NCBI GenBank assembly: GCA_013399695.1
Contig: VXAU01000683.1
Location: forward strand, 325,969-389,968
DNA: 64,000 bases
Reading direction: 5' to 3'
Source: Formicarius rufipectus
Taxonomy: Eukaryota; Chordata; Aves; Passeriformes; Formicariidae
Part shown: positions 25,674-38,673 of the stretch, piece after piece
Position numbering within the stretch: position 1 is the stretch's first letter
How the letters are laid out: every line of letters begins with the position of its first letter
Translations under genes and position numbers: made by a program
Notes under the pieces: generated by a model
The model's input: the letters and a program-made list of their open reading frames with translations, nothing else
Told to the model about the DNA's origin: nothing
Database searches by the model: none

Positions 25674-28600
25674 ATTACAAAAAAACAGGAACAAGCCAAC
25701 AAACAAACAAAAATCACAGAGTCATTTTAAAGAAGTTATCAACAGAAGCTGACAGTCAAATATACTTTGCATAGGCTGACAAGTGATCCCAGCTCTGCCC
25801 TGGACAGTAACATTCCCACACCCAAAGCTACCAAAAGTCCTCCCTACAGAGCAGGGCTACCCAGCAAATCCACACTCACCACTGGGTATCTGATGAAGTC
25901 CACACACAAAGTAACACGGTACTATGGATCCTCAAAGACTGTTCACATATTGATCAAGATTCGGCTCATATGCTTGCAACAAAAGCATCATCACTTCTTA
26001 TCATGCCAATACAAATATTCATGCTGATTCTGTAGTCACTGGCTTGCAAGTTGAAATGATATATAAGCAGTTTCAGTATTTTACAGTTTTTGCAGACAAA
26101 ACCTAAAGGTTTTCCAGTGAAAATGCTGACACTAACTTGCTGCAAACATTACCAGTATCTTTAAATTTATACAACTAAGGAAAAATAAGAAAAATTTGCA
26201 AAATCATGTAATAGGTTGTTGTTGAGAGTCTTACTTTTCACAGATAACATAAGTGATGGATTCCTTTTCTCAAAGCCTAGAATATATTTCACAGACATTG
26301 AATACAGAAAAGAACACTGTACATGCATTTAATCTAGTCTGTGGTAACAATGACACCAATGTATACAACTTTATTTCATACAGAGTGATACTGAGAAAAC
26401 CACATATAAAGATTCTCTAGATATTCAGTTAAAAAATCTACATAACTTTTTAAAGATATCACTATTACTGTAAATCACTGAAATTAAAAAAAAAACATGC
26501 AATGGTTTATGTTATTTTTTTCAATTTTTTTTAATAGCATCAACTAGTAAGAACTAAAATTAGTAACACATTTTTCTTTTTAGCAACTACCAAAGAACTT
26601 TCCTATTGGATGTCTGTAACACTGTAGATTTGGCCCTTACACAGTAAGTAAATAAATGTATATGAGAAAAAAAAAATCTGTTTACAGTCTAATGACTGCA
26701 ACAATTAACAACGTGTGAAGAGCTGATTTTTCAAAGGAAAGTGTTCCTGTGAGAAAGAACATGTTTCATTAATCCTCTCTTTCTCCTAATCTGTGCTTTC
26801 CAATACAGGAAAAAAAGGTGGCATCTTTTTTACCTGTAATACACAAAAAGGACAGAGACAGCTTCTGTTTCAAAGGAAGAATCTCAAAGTTTTCTAACTT
26901 CTTTTCAGACAAAATTTATCTAGCAATGTTTTGGTGAGACTAGCAATTTCAACAATATAGTTTAATATTTGTCTGTTTCTATCTACCATCCCAAGCAACA
27001 CAGTCTTCCTCCTCATGTTCTCCCTTAAGCATTTTAAGTTGTTATTCCTTATCTTTTATAGAGCTGTTGTCTCTGCGATTTTGTAAAGATCTTCTCTTGA
27101 TGATCTAAGAACTCTTTCTGATACACATGATTTTCAAAATTTCCTAGCTTTTCTTCAAGAAAAGCTCATCATAACTGATTCTGACTGAAGATTACCTCCC
27201 ACAGCAGTGAAGAGCGGAGGGAACTTGCTTTGAGACACAGTCAAGAAATTCTACTCTCAAAGTTTAAACACACTGTTGCCTCCCTCTGACTGATGTCTGA
27301 CGGCAACAAATCCTTTTTTGCAGACTGTGTTGATGCAACACTTGGGCATGTCTGTTTTGCCAGTGAATCAGTGTTACCTGAACCAGCATTCTGTGCCCTT
27401 TGGGGGCAGGGGGGAAGGATCTGCACCATTTAGTATCCAGCTATTCCGCCTCCTCAGAATATCGATATTAGATGGATATCTATCTGCTCTACTGAACAGG
27501 GAAATTAGCTGATATCTACTGATCTGGAAGACATTTACAGGGATTTCATTTTCTCACATACCTGCACAGACTGATTGACTGCTGTCACTGTTATCAGTAA
27601 CTACAAACTTTATGAATATGTGGCCCTTCACACAGAAGGATAAATGCTGCCCTTCTTTTTCTTTGTAAGATCACAAATATAACAAACAGGAATTAATGTT
27701 GTGTCCCCTCTACAAAAATGAATAACTTAAGTGGTACCATATGCTGTTAATTTTGGTTAACTGGAGGATAGATGAGACAAAAATGGATTTTACACACCCT
27801 GACCTATGTCTGCATTTACTTCCTACAGCAAATGAATTAACAATTGAATAGGGTTATTTAAGCATAAATTGTGCTACCACACAAGAATCAAGGTTGAAAA
27901 AGAGCAGAGTTGGTACAGATTATATTAATATACTGTATTAATGTTCTCTGAACAAGTACTCTTTCCAGAGTTTGCTTTCTTTCTTGCCTATATCTCTGCA
28001 GTCATTTTTAAAGAATTGTGTGTAAGACAAGAGCAAATCCATGTTACAACTAATGTTTTACATCCCTTCTTCAGCCAGTATGAAAGCTGTCTTCATGAGA
28101 TACAATGACAACAGACTGTAAAGGTTTAGGGGTGTGACTTTACCCTGGGTATCTTCCAGTGCCACATTCAGACTCTAAATTCAGTAGCTGAGATGCAGCA
28201 TAAAAGCATTTTCACCCAGAAGGGTTAGATGCACAGAGAAGAGCTGGCTTTTTCTCCCATGCTTAGGACAAATCTCTTGAACACAGAAGATAATCACAAA
28301 GGGATGCATCACTGGGATACAGTGCATTTGAATAGGCTCTTATTTTCTGATGTTTGGATAAATTCTTTATGGTCATTAAAATGAAATGTTTTATTTCAAA
28401 ATTCAGATGCATACTTTTGAACATAAAGTGCGAGGAAACAGCTTGGAGGTTAACTTTGCTGCTTCCCTGCCCTTCAATTCCAATACCATGGGAAATGCTA
28501 AAGGAAGTTAGAGGAGGGAAGAGACTATCTCTACAGAGACTTGGGACACAGTTGTCTTCCCTTATCATAAGAACTCTAGACAAAAAGTCCCCTAACCTTA

Positions 28601-31600
28601 TGTGACAATTAAAAAAATATATATCTGGGGGCAATTTTAAGTGTATTGGTTGCTCCTTCAGAGATGCCAATAAGCAAATTAAGAGAAGACACTGCATACT
28701 TAACTGGCTCACCAATATGAATTAATTTTCCCATGCAATGGGACTACTGGAGTGATCAGTGGTGCTCCAGGAGACAGCTAACCAAAGCCCCTAAAGGTCT
28801 CCTGCTGGAGAACTTCAAAAGCATAACTAATTCTGGCTCTGTTTCTGATCAAGAAGCATTTATCCTCCTGGCTCTATCTGAAGGAGATAGAAGAAAAACA
28901 TTAGGTCACAGAAGCATCAAGAGCTTCAGCAGGAAGTCCTTTGTTCCCTGTCCTGCTTTCCAAGTCTTTATATCATATTGATTTACTTTCTTCTCTTCTC
29001 TGTAGAGGAGCTCAGGCCACACCATAAAGTTTCCAAGACTAGAGTGGGAAACACAAGCAAAACTAGGCAACTCATCCAGCCACATTTGCTCTTTCTCCTG
29101 GCACTCTGCCCTCCCCAAGCAACAAACTAGATGCTCTGGGAAAAATCAAAGCCAGAAGGTTTTCTGTAGATGTGCCTGTTCCACACACCAAAAGCACATT
29201 CAAAGAAGAGGACAAGGCCAGAGGTTTCACCTGATCTAGAAACCAGCTCTGGGGAGATTCATCTTAATTAATTACATCCTGCTTTATAAATCCAGCAGAC
29301 AACATGACACATGTGCTACACTGATTTTAACAATGCTGGAGAAAATAAATTCGCTGATAAAGGGGGAAAAATTGCCTTTTCATCCTTTTTCCACTTGAAA
29401 TTAATTGCAAAACATGTACCAGTGTACTGTAAAACTGCTGAAGTCAATGTAAAAATTTGTACATGTAAGGACCTCCACATATTTGATATATACTTCATAC
29501 TATTTTATTTTAAAATAACAAAGGATTTTATTTTAAATGAACCAGTTTACAGGCATTTTTGCTACATCTCTATAAGCTACCTAGAAACAGAAGAGGAACA
29601 AAATAAAAGAGAAAAATCTGTTCAACACAGATTTGAGCTACAGAGGTTGGACTTCATATCCAGCAGAGCAATGAACTTGCATCCAAACACAGAACATTAA
29701 AAGGTCCTATCAGAGCCCAGTTCAAGGTGTTTATGTACAGGGTCACCAGCAGCCTGACATACACACCAATGTTTCTGCAAACATCTCAGGTCATGAACCT
29801 GAGCAAGCAGCAAAGGAAGTGCAACTGAAGGACCTTAGAAGTGCCAGGTTGGGCACTGCAGGGACACAGGAGCTCTTGGCAGCCCCAGCATATCCCATTT
29901 CCGAAGTAGCTGGAAGAGGAATCCAAATGGTGATAAGTAACTACTAAAAGCTAAGTGTTAATGAAGTTACTTAACAGACTGAAATGTGTAAGATGAAGAT
30001 AATGGGACCTTACCACTCTGCGTTAGTTTCAGCAGTCATCAGGTTCTTTAACTTCACATTCCCATTTCAATGGAGTAAGTCATTAACTGCTTTCTAAATA
30101 GGCGTAATTAGCCCACAGTGTGTGAATTTTATTTCAAAATGGAGAAATAAAATAACAATCCAGAATACTTAGTTAACCTGTTCAGATCACAAAGTCCCTA
30201 GATTAAAGTCCCAGAACTTAAGAACATAGTTTACATATTCCTACTAAACTACAAATCTCTGAAAGCAAACTGGTGGAGACTCTGGGCAATACATGTTCAT
30301 GTGACAGTAAGTGCATTTATGGTGCCAAATTTGCCTTCTAATTTACACCGCAGAGTCCTCAGGAAAATCTTGCTTCAGTTGTTCCAAATCATCATGATTC
30401 AGCTTGAGCAGGTGTTTAGCTCAACACTCGGTACCTTATTTTGATGCTGGATTCAGATGAGAGTGGGATATAGCAACTGAAATAGAGAATTTCTTCAAAG
30501 TAATATTCCTGAACAATAAGGTAAAAATTAATGGCACATTTAGAGAATGTTGAGTACTACTCTCTGTAGTCATTATATTTCTTATTGCAATTGTCAACAA
30601 CTTCTCAGGAAGATCATAAAATAACATTAGTTTCAGGAGTGGGAATTGAACAATTGAAAAATTACAGACTTGTAAATAAAACCTGTCAAGCATTCTAGCA
30701 CACAGACTTTTAAACTCTACCCTCTAAATCTTCCAGGAACAATGTAGTCCAAGAACAGAAGTCTCTGGTCATGAACCCAAAGGGGAAGGAAAAAAAACCA
30801 CAAACAAAAAAACTCCCAAAACAAAAACACAACCAAACAAAACCCCCAAACAACAACAATAAAAACCACTAAAGAAATTGGCACTTCAGTGTATTTTTTT
30901 CCTGAGAATGTCAAAGCATCTAATACCTGCCAGCATAATGGCTTGTTTCAATAAAACTACGTAGATGGTCTATTTTTCAGTGAAAGCAAGGGTTTCCAAA
31001 GACCCATGCTGACTAAATACATTGAAAGGCCTATATGATTTTCCTTATATTTCCTTATGCTTCTATACAAAGTTGCTGGAGGGGGTGACAAAACTCATAG
31101 CAAGCTAGGAGCAACAACACTACAACTATAATTCATAAGTAAAATAGAGGCCACACTGAATTAAGATCAACAATTTAGAGCATTCTCCTGATGGAACACA
31201 ACTGTCTTAAAAGTATATACAGTATGCATGAGTTCTCCACCTTGTCTGCTTTAAATGATTCAAGCAATCTGGTCTAAATCCTTCCTTTTCTGAAAAACAC
31301 ACAATTTAGAAATGGTTCTTAATAAAAAGGAGGGAAGGGGAATGCTGAATACAAAGTTTTAGTGCTCTGCATATGTCATTCACACTAAAATGCCTTTATG
31401 AAAGTAAATTTGCCTATACTGAGAATTGAAGAGTCACATTACACCCCTCTGCATAGAAACCCTTGGAGATTTGATTTCAAAAGCCAGACATTGTATTGTG
31501 TATTCCCTGCTGACAAGAAGTCATCCAGAGCCTATTACATCACTCTTCAGAGTGGTAAAGCCAATGCAGGAAAACCCCTGAAGTGATCTGATAACTGATT

Positions 31601-32066
31601 TTCTTAGTTAGTTTGGCACCAGTGTGTCTGGCATCTAATACTTATGATACACAGCCTACCAAGTACACGGTATTAGATTTCTGCTATTTAGTGTCAACAA
31701 GAAATGCATGCTGTGACACAGGCCTTTGTAGTAAAATATGGGAGGAGAGAAAAGTCAGAGGGGAACACAATACATTTCCCAAGTAAGGAAGGAAATCACT
31801 GAATTGTGCTAGGATTGTATATTGCTAACAGGCTGCCATTAGGAACAAGACTTCACAATTCTGACTAACTCCAAGCATATCATATTGCACTACTATTACT
31901 TAGTTTTCAAACACAATTTACTACTGGACAAACTCTGCAAACCAGGGTATCTAAAGATCTTTTTCTTCTCTTACAACACATTTCACACAATCTTCATGTA
32001 TTTCCAGTGTTAAGACTATGAATGAATAAGGGAAGCAAAGGAAAGACAATAATGCAGAACCTATTT
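25674..32066. other. Unique noncoding DNA, no gene recognised
   Basis: No gene is supported. The longest frames (28263-28715 minus, 150 codons; 29311-29700 plus, 129 codons) show no conserved composition or family match. Small structures seen are an inverted A/T run pair at 26483-26493 and 26525-26535, and an A/C tract at 30789-30872. Confidence 0.5.
30789..30872. repeat. A/C-only low-complexity tract
   Basis: About 84 bases of A and C with CAAA, CCAAA and CAACAACAA units and only isolated other bases. It resembles the tracts at 18334 and 40412 but with no shared register, so it looks like an independent simple-repeat expansion. Confidence 0.85.
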
Positions 32067-32290
32067 CACAGAATCATCACAGAGTAATTCAAGTTAGACA
32101 GACCGCTTAAGTGTCTAGTCCAGCTCCCTTGCTCAAAGCAGGGTCAGCCATGAGATGACACTAGGCTCCTCAAGGCTTTATTTGGGCAGATGTGCTGTTC
32201 TCCTGTTAATGCAGCCCATTTGCTGACTGCTTCAAGAGCACACTCCCAGCTTGTGGTCAACTTGTCTATCAAGACCTCTGGAGAGATCCT
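32067..32290 (-). mobile_element. CR1 LINE fragment, 3' end, diverged (minus strand)
   Basis: The plus strand begins CACAGAATCATCACAGAGTA and continues through CTAGTCCAGCTCCCTTGCTC and AAAGCAGGGTCAGCCATGAG. Further in, AATGCAGCCCATTTGCTGAC and CACACTCCCAGCTTGTGGTC, then AACTTGTCTATCAAGACC, match a CR1 subtype whose 3' region contains 'gcagcccag...ttggcc' and 'ggctcatggtcaacttgt...ccaccagg'. It abuts another CR1 segment at about 32290 that normally lies well 5' of this one in the full element. Confidence 0.8.
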
Positions 32291-32625
32291 GGTAAAAACC
32301 AAGGGAGAGAAGGCTCTGGAGACTTGGTCTGCCTGGGGATTTCTTCTCTCTCTCTGCTGTCACTGAATCTGTCCTGCTCAGCAACAGGTCAGCATTTTCC
32401 TTGTTTGTTTAATTGCTCATGCAGTAGCAGAAGCTTGCCTTTTGTTGTCCTTGATGTCTCTTTCCACTTTCAGCTCCAAATGAGCTTTGGCTTTCCTGAC
32501 ACAATCACTGTGTGCCTGTGCAGCAATCCTGAATGGCTCCTTTGCAGCCTGCCCCGGTCTCACCCTCCCCGCTACTGTCCATTGAACTGCAGCCCACTCC
32601 TGTCCTGTCTACCTTTTTTTCTGAG
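32291..32625 (-). mobile_element. CR1 LINE fragment, ORF2 linker region (minus strand)
   Basis: Read on the minus strand, 32440-32510 translates in one frame to a peptide containing KAKAHLELKVERDIKDNKR. This closely resembles the segment between the endonuclease and reverse transcriptase domains of avian CR1 ORF2, where 'LARDVKGNKKGFYKYI' is typical. Farther along, frame and identity decay and stop codons appear, so the copy is inactive. It lies directly beside a CR1 3' end in the same orientation without the RT domain between. That is either an internal deletion of one copy or two insertions. The outer limit near 32625 is approximate. Confidence 0.7.
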
Positions 32626-35189
32626 TTGAAACATTTTCATGCTTGAAGGACAGAGGGTGATTATCAGCCTTAAGGACCAGACAGGCCACTTGAGATCCCC
32701 TCACAATCTTGAGATACCTCATTTCATCGTTGCTGCAGTCCCTGATGACACCACCAAAAAGCGTCTCCTTGTTCATGAGCTACAGATCTGAAAATATTAC
32801 CTCAGTCAGTCCATTAGCATCCACGTTAACAAAAGAAAAAGTAATTCTAAGTCTACTTCAATATCAATTTTAGAATTTTAAGGTATTAAGTCTTGTATAA
32901 ATTATGGATTTTGAAAAAAAATGCATTTAATGTGCATCTAGACTTTAAATCTCTCAGTAGTCGAGTGATTTGGTTTACCAACTTCTCTCAGTCATGAACT
33001 TGGGACCATAAGAATTCAGATACAGAGTTACACTAGATAGCAGTGGTCACTGGATCCAGACTGCCAGCAGTAATGAGACTTTCAATGTCTGGAGATTAGT
33101 CCATCTATTAAAAAGATAATGTAATATGAACTTCCAGGCTAAGAAATAGCTTGGTATTTAAGCTTATGGCAAAGCACAGGAAAATAAAGACTGAGCTGAA
33201 AAATACTATCATCAGTATTTCAGTTCTTTTTACTTAGTTTATCTAACACAACCAGATGCGTGCAATAAATAAAAATGCCTACTTTGCAGCATTTCAGTGA
33301 GTATTAGAAAAATACAAGTTACATACTGGCAGAGGGAATCCTCTGCCTGAATTTGGATACATGGTAGTTTTGCAGGTCACACTAAACCTCAAAACACAAA
33401 CATTAAAAGTGCCCAATTCTTCTTTTTAATAGATAGCCCTCTTGGATGAGGAATGCCCAACCTGTCAGGTAGAAGGAGTAACATCAGTCTTTTTCAGCTG
33501 TGTCATCCTTGATACTTTTTTTTGGATGAGCCTTCCATTTAACATATTCAGCTGTATCTGATGTAGATGGCTGTCTGCTAGGAAGAAGACAGATGACCCC
33601 TCTATACTATCTTGTACAGGAGCTGCATTGATTTTGCAATACCACCTTTTCACTGTTTCGGTTCACAGTCTGGCATGCTTGTCAGTACTGCCAGTTATTT
33701 CTCATTCTCTTTCTGTGAAGAATCCCCATCTATCATCCCACTGGATGAAAGCTACAATGGGATTTGCTTGTCTACAATAAACACTGTCATGTAAGGAGCC
33801 TGGTGTCCTATCAAAGCAAAGCTTATATAAACATTCCAAGCTGTGTACTGCCCATCCATCACCTGAACCCTAATTATTTTAGCCTGCAAATATCTCAGAG
33901 TTGATACATAGCTAACAGACTCAAAGATCTTCAGTACTTACAATTTTTTCATTTAACAGAGATAAGGACTGCAAGTAAGCCCATATATTTAATTTGTTCC
34001 CCTTTGGAGAAATTAAGTCACATCTGCCTGACCCTCCTTGGAGCTGGGTCAGGTTGTCATGGATAGGACCCCAAGGTTTCTGCAGTTTGAGGAGGAAGAA
34101 GGGAGGAGTGGGATAGACAATACAATGCTGTTTGACAAGAGACCTTACTGTTTCTTCTGCCTTCAGATGAAGATGCTGAATGGGAAAACATGCCAACTAG
34201 TATATTCTAACCAACATGATCAAGATGTGCAGTAGCATGTCATGAGTTCTAACTTCTGGGAAAGACTGCCCTTGACAAATACAATGATAAAATTTCTGTA
34301 AAAGAGCTCTGTGAAAAGGGAAGGTGATATTTATTTATCATATCTCCAAGTTGAGTCTACCTGATTCTCCACTCGAAGATTTCACTCACATGGAAATACC
34401 TATGTGCCCAAGTGGTCAGGCTGCAGTCCTTGTGCCCAACACTGATTTGAATGTATCATCCTGTATTATCATTCACATGGAAACTCTTGAGGTCAACACC
34501 TGTTATGGCATTTTCAAGTGTCACTTACTTCAGCCCTCATAAATCTTAGGACAGGTTGTTGTTTGTTGAGTATTTTAACTTGTTTGTCTGAAATATGTTT
34601 GCTTTTCCCTCATGAACTAAAAGGAAAGAAAATCACATAGATGATATACTCTAACCTTGCTGCCACTGTCCTGTTGCCAGAAGACACTGTGTTCTCAGTA
34701 GTCATGAATGTTGAAGCTGTAGCAGAGTACAAGCATTCTGGTCTCAATATAAACCATACATTCCTCAGTTTTACTACTAGGAATGGTGTCCTGGAGTACT
34801 GTCCTCAAACACTTTGCTCTTATGAGCTGTTCTTACAGTCCTCATCCTGCTCGCTCTTTTGGTGCTATCACAGAAATACAAACACATACACACAGCATTT
34901 CCACTGGTACTTTGTTCATATAATCTTCATAAATTTAACTAAATTGGAAGTATTAAGACTGAAATGTACTATTTTCCTTTCAAGTTCATGTAACTGTTAC
35001 AAATAATCAAGACTTGTCACTATCAAAACCACTATTTGTTACATACCTGTTATTTTGAGGGTTTGAATAACACGGTAGATGAGCAAGGCTTAGCTCCGAC
35101 AAATGGCTTCTTTGTAAAATCCCAGAACCAGAACCCAACTCTTCACTCTCTCCTAAACACCTGCCAAAGAATTCTAAAATCTCCTTCCA
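32626..35189. other. Unique noncoding DNA, no gene recognised
   Basis: No gene or element is recognised. Frames up to 121 codons (34641-35006 plus) have no family resemblance. Confidence 0.5.
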
Positions 35190-35332
35190 CCTCTGGATGC
35201 ATTAAAGGCCAGGTGGGAATAAACTTTGAGAAACTTGTGTAGTGGAAGGTGTCCCTCTCCATGGTTGCAGGTTGGAACTAAATGATCCTCAAGATTCCTT
35301 CCAATCCAAATCATTTTATGATTCTATGATAT
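35190..35332 (+). mobile_element. CR1 LINE fragment, 3' end (plus strand)
   Basis: In sense orientation the sequence runs from a degraded 'ggaggtgttcaaggccaggttgga' equivalent (35190-35215), through AGTGGAAGGTGTCCCTCTCC, GGTTGGAACTAAATGATCCT and TTCCTTCCAATCCAAATCAT, to the terminal octamers TTATGATTCTATGATATGAT. This is the canonical avian CR1 end, truncated at the 5' side. Confidence 0.92.
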
Positions 35333-35684
35333 GATCTGATATCTTAAATGCATTGGTACCTACATTTCCATTATTACCTTCAGTGCCCAGATGAAGCTCC
35401 TCCATGCTTACTAAATCTGCAGGTAGCTTTTCTGTGTCCAGAAAAAGTAAAAATCAATCCTCCCACTGTAATTCCATATGAAATACTACACAACTGTTAC
35501 AACCGATTTCACTTTGGTCTTTATCTTGTACTCATACTTAAACATGTGATGATCAATACACTTCAAAAGACTTACAGTAATGGTTAAGACACAAAACCCT
35601 CCCAGCATTTACATGTCACACAGTTTCCATGTTTCTTGTCTATTGTTTAGAATTGTCTCTAGAACTTGCACCTAGACCCTGGAA

Positions 35685-35960
35685 ATCCGATTAGTTTAAT
35701 TAAGCCAATGAAAAAAAAGTGTATCTCAACCTTCACTTGACATCAACAAAAGTGTTTACATCGCACAGTTCCTGGCTTTCCAAGCCAGCAGAGCCTCTGC
35801 TACACAACTGATTAATTAAACAGTGCTGAGAAGTTAACACTAAAGGTTACTGATTAATTGTATCTTAGAGCTGTCTAATCAAGTATCCAAGGCAATAAAC
35901 AAATACAAAGATAAATTATACACTGATTAACATAATTATTTGTAGTTTTACTTTTAACCA
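35685..35960. promoter_or_regulatory. Candidate noncoding regulatory element with repeated ACTGATTAA sites
   Basis: This block is unique, AT-rich and unusually dense in homeodomain-type cores. ACTGATTAA occurs three times on the plus strand (35807, 35849, 35922), the first two extended to ACTGATTAATT. A further TTTAATTAAG site lies at 35695-35704. A perfect short hairpin (CTGGCTT at 35772-35778, AAGCCAG at 35782-35788) sits in the middle. Clustered, spaced, near-identical TAAT-type sites are a pattern found in developmental enhancers. That it is one is inference; conservation across birds would be the test. Confidence 0.3.
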
Positions 35961-38651
35961 CTTGCTTTCCATAAAGCAGACTTTAACCTGAATAAACACT
36001 GGGGAGAGTGATCAGGATCACTTACCGTATTTCCCAGCTGGCTATTATGGCTGTTTTCCCTTGAAGTGAAATATTATTATAAATCCTACTTCATGCACGG
36101 TCATCACATAGGTATATATGCTGAATGAGCAGTCATACCATATTCATTTATCATGCATTTTTAAGTACAACTGGTTGCTAATGCATGTCTCCAAGGGCTT
36201 TAATTCAGCATTGCAAACAGCTGTTAGCCATCATTAAGAGAATGCAATCTACTCTGAATACTACAGCCTTATTCGAGGACAAGATTGAAATCCAGAGATG
36301 ACCAACAGCTCTTTCTCTAATTCACAAGCTCTTCTATCTAACAAAATTTCTCATTTCAGAGATCCTTGCTGCAATGTATGAATTTCCAATCTCAAGCTGC
36401 AATAGTTCTTCATCTAGTAAGGCTATTTTCATGGCCTTCTCTAAATCCATCATGTAACTCATTTCTCCATATCAGGAGATGAATACTAAAATGTGACCTC
36501 ACTCCATAGTTCCTGTGTTATCCATATACATAAGAAAAAAACTCTTCCTTGCAAGCACTGGGGAAAGCTTATTTACTGTTACAAAGGTCTTTAAAGGGCT
36601 CTGAAAGAGGGAAACTCTAGAATCATTCTTCCCCACCACCTCCCCCTCCTGCCACCCCAGGTCACTGAAAACATCATTGCCTCCTGCAGAAGTGTCATCA
36701 GTTCTCCCAGATCTTCTAACCCTGTCTGATTCATACCAAGAGGTCAATGAAAAAGCTGTGCCTCAGAAAAGACACCAGTTATCACCTGGTACTTTCTCCA
36801 GAATTTTCAGTGGGCCATACCGAGTTTTATTAGTCACTTATAATGAACAAAGCCTTTTGTTAGTCTGTTCATAATACAGTCAGCACAACAGTGCACGTAT
36901 AAATATTCATTCTTGTTCCATATTTCTCCTTTGTTATAAGCTACTGTGTACCTATTCAGTACAACCACAATCAAATCTGCCATCAAATTACTTCTCAATT
37001 ATGATGGAAACAGTTCAGACTTTTCTTCTGTACCTAAACAATCCCATTTCCCACCCACATCTCAGCAGTTTTACAGGACTTCCTGCCACAAGACTGGTTT
37101 AAGACAAGAAGTTCAAGCACACTGTGGCAGCTAATTACATATATTCCACTGCCTGCAACAAGATCTACAGCTAACCATGAATTTCCCTTTTTCTGTTGAG
37201 CTGGTGTGCATGAGATCTGACAGCTCCAGAACACTCATCTTCCCCCCATCCACAGGTAACTACACTTTGAAGCTGCTCAGGCGGGCTGAAAATCTGACAG
37301 CCTCAGAGAGAGTGGATCAACATGAAATGAAAAGAGAAGGTCAAAGGCTGATTGATGTCACCACTGAATATTGTAGTAAAATATTACGATTCAGTCAATT
37401 TACATTGATAAAAGTCAGGATTTTCATACTAGTGCCAAGGTCTATTTTTTTCACATTAAAATTACCATCAGAATTTCTCTTTACCCCTTTTTTCCTCCTT
37501 TTCTTTGAAATCTGGTTGCAATTACAATCAATCAAGAACAAACAAACCCATCCCTTATCTCCTTAATTATGGATTCCGTGACATCAGTGTAAATTACATA
37601 TTCAAAAATCTGTCCTTTCTTGTTTCCAAAAGTGGTTAATTATATGACATTTGAGAACTGTCTTTCAGAAGGCTAATTTTCATAAGAATAAATGTGAAAT
37701 AGTTTGTTTCCTTTAGAAGACAATATTCACCCAGCAAAAAAGAATAGCAGGAATGTCCTGAGAATATTGATCTTCATTCACATATTTACCAACCTTGTAA
37801 AGATCAACCTCATGATCACATGCCAACAACACTTCTCCAACCATGAACTCTCAAATCCAGCATCTAACCCATGTGAGCACACATTAGCATGTTGGGCTTC
37901 CAAGTGTTACACAAGCATTGTGCCTTCTCATGAGATTTTAGATCAAGCTTGAATCTGGAACACCTGTTCTACACATGCTAACACTTACATGCAACATGCT
38001 AAAGCAGGCATTGTGCCTTTATTAACTGCTATTGCTCACAGAAAGAACCAAATTTAATTAACCAAAAGGCAGGCAATAGCTGCTTGTGAAAGATGCTGAG
38101 TGGTCATCACTTAGAAATATATCAATCCTCAGTCATTAAAAAAGATTACCAAAAGAAATAAATGAATACATTAAAAAAAACCACACCGTATGTTTGCTTC
38201 AAGTCAAAATGTATAGATTTTTTTGCCCTCATTTTTTCTCACAAATTGGTCTCTACTGCTAATAGTATAGTGGCTATTGCCATACCGCAAGTTTAACTGG
38301 TTTCCTTAATTCTGATACAGAAAGGTAAGCTAATTTAATAGTAACCAAACACACTTACTTCTTCCATTAATCACAAACCATTTTTTATTCCAATTCATTG
38401 TTAATTATCTTCCAGATTTCTGTGGCTAATAAAGCTCCCTACCTTCTTCCCCCTTCTTTTCCATGTGTGTTGCACACCCCAAGTCTTCTATGTCACTTTC
38501 CACCTACGTTGTCATGGAGTATTTCCAAAACCTAAAAGAATCTGGGCTTCAGGTAACCATTCAAACTGTTCACACAACCAAGGGTCTTTAAAGAGCCTAT
38601 ATCAGTATTCCATAAAGCTGAAAAAAAAAATCCCATGATATGCACACCAAA

Positions 38652-38673
38652 ATTCTCATAATATTATGAGAAT
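38652..38673. repeat. Perfect 22-bp palindrome
   Basis: ATTCTCATAATATTATGAGAAT is its own reverse complement with no loop. It could be a binding site for a symmetric dimer or simply a chance AT-rich palindrome. Nothing around it favours one reading. Confidence 0.9.

Noticed and set aside
28263..28715. 150-codon minus-strand open frame
   Set aside because: No family resemblance, no paired splice sites, and a composition rich in Ser/Leu/Cys typical of chance frames.
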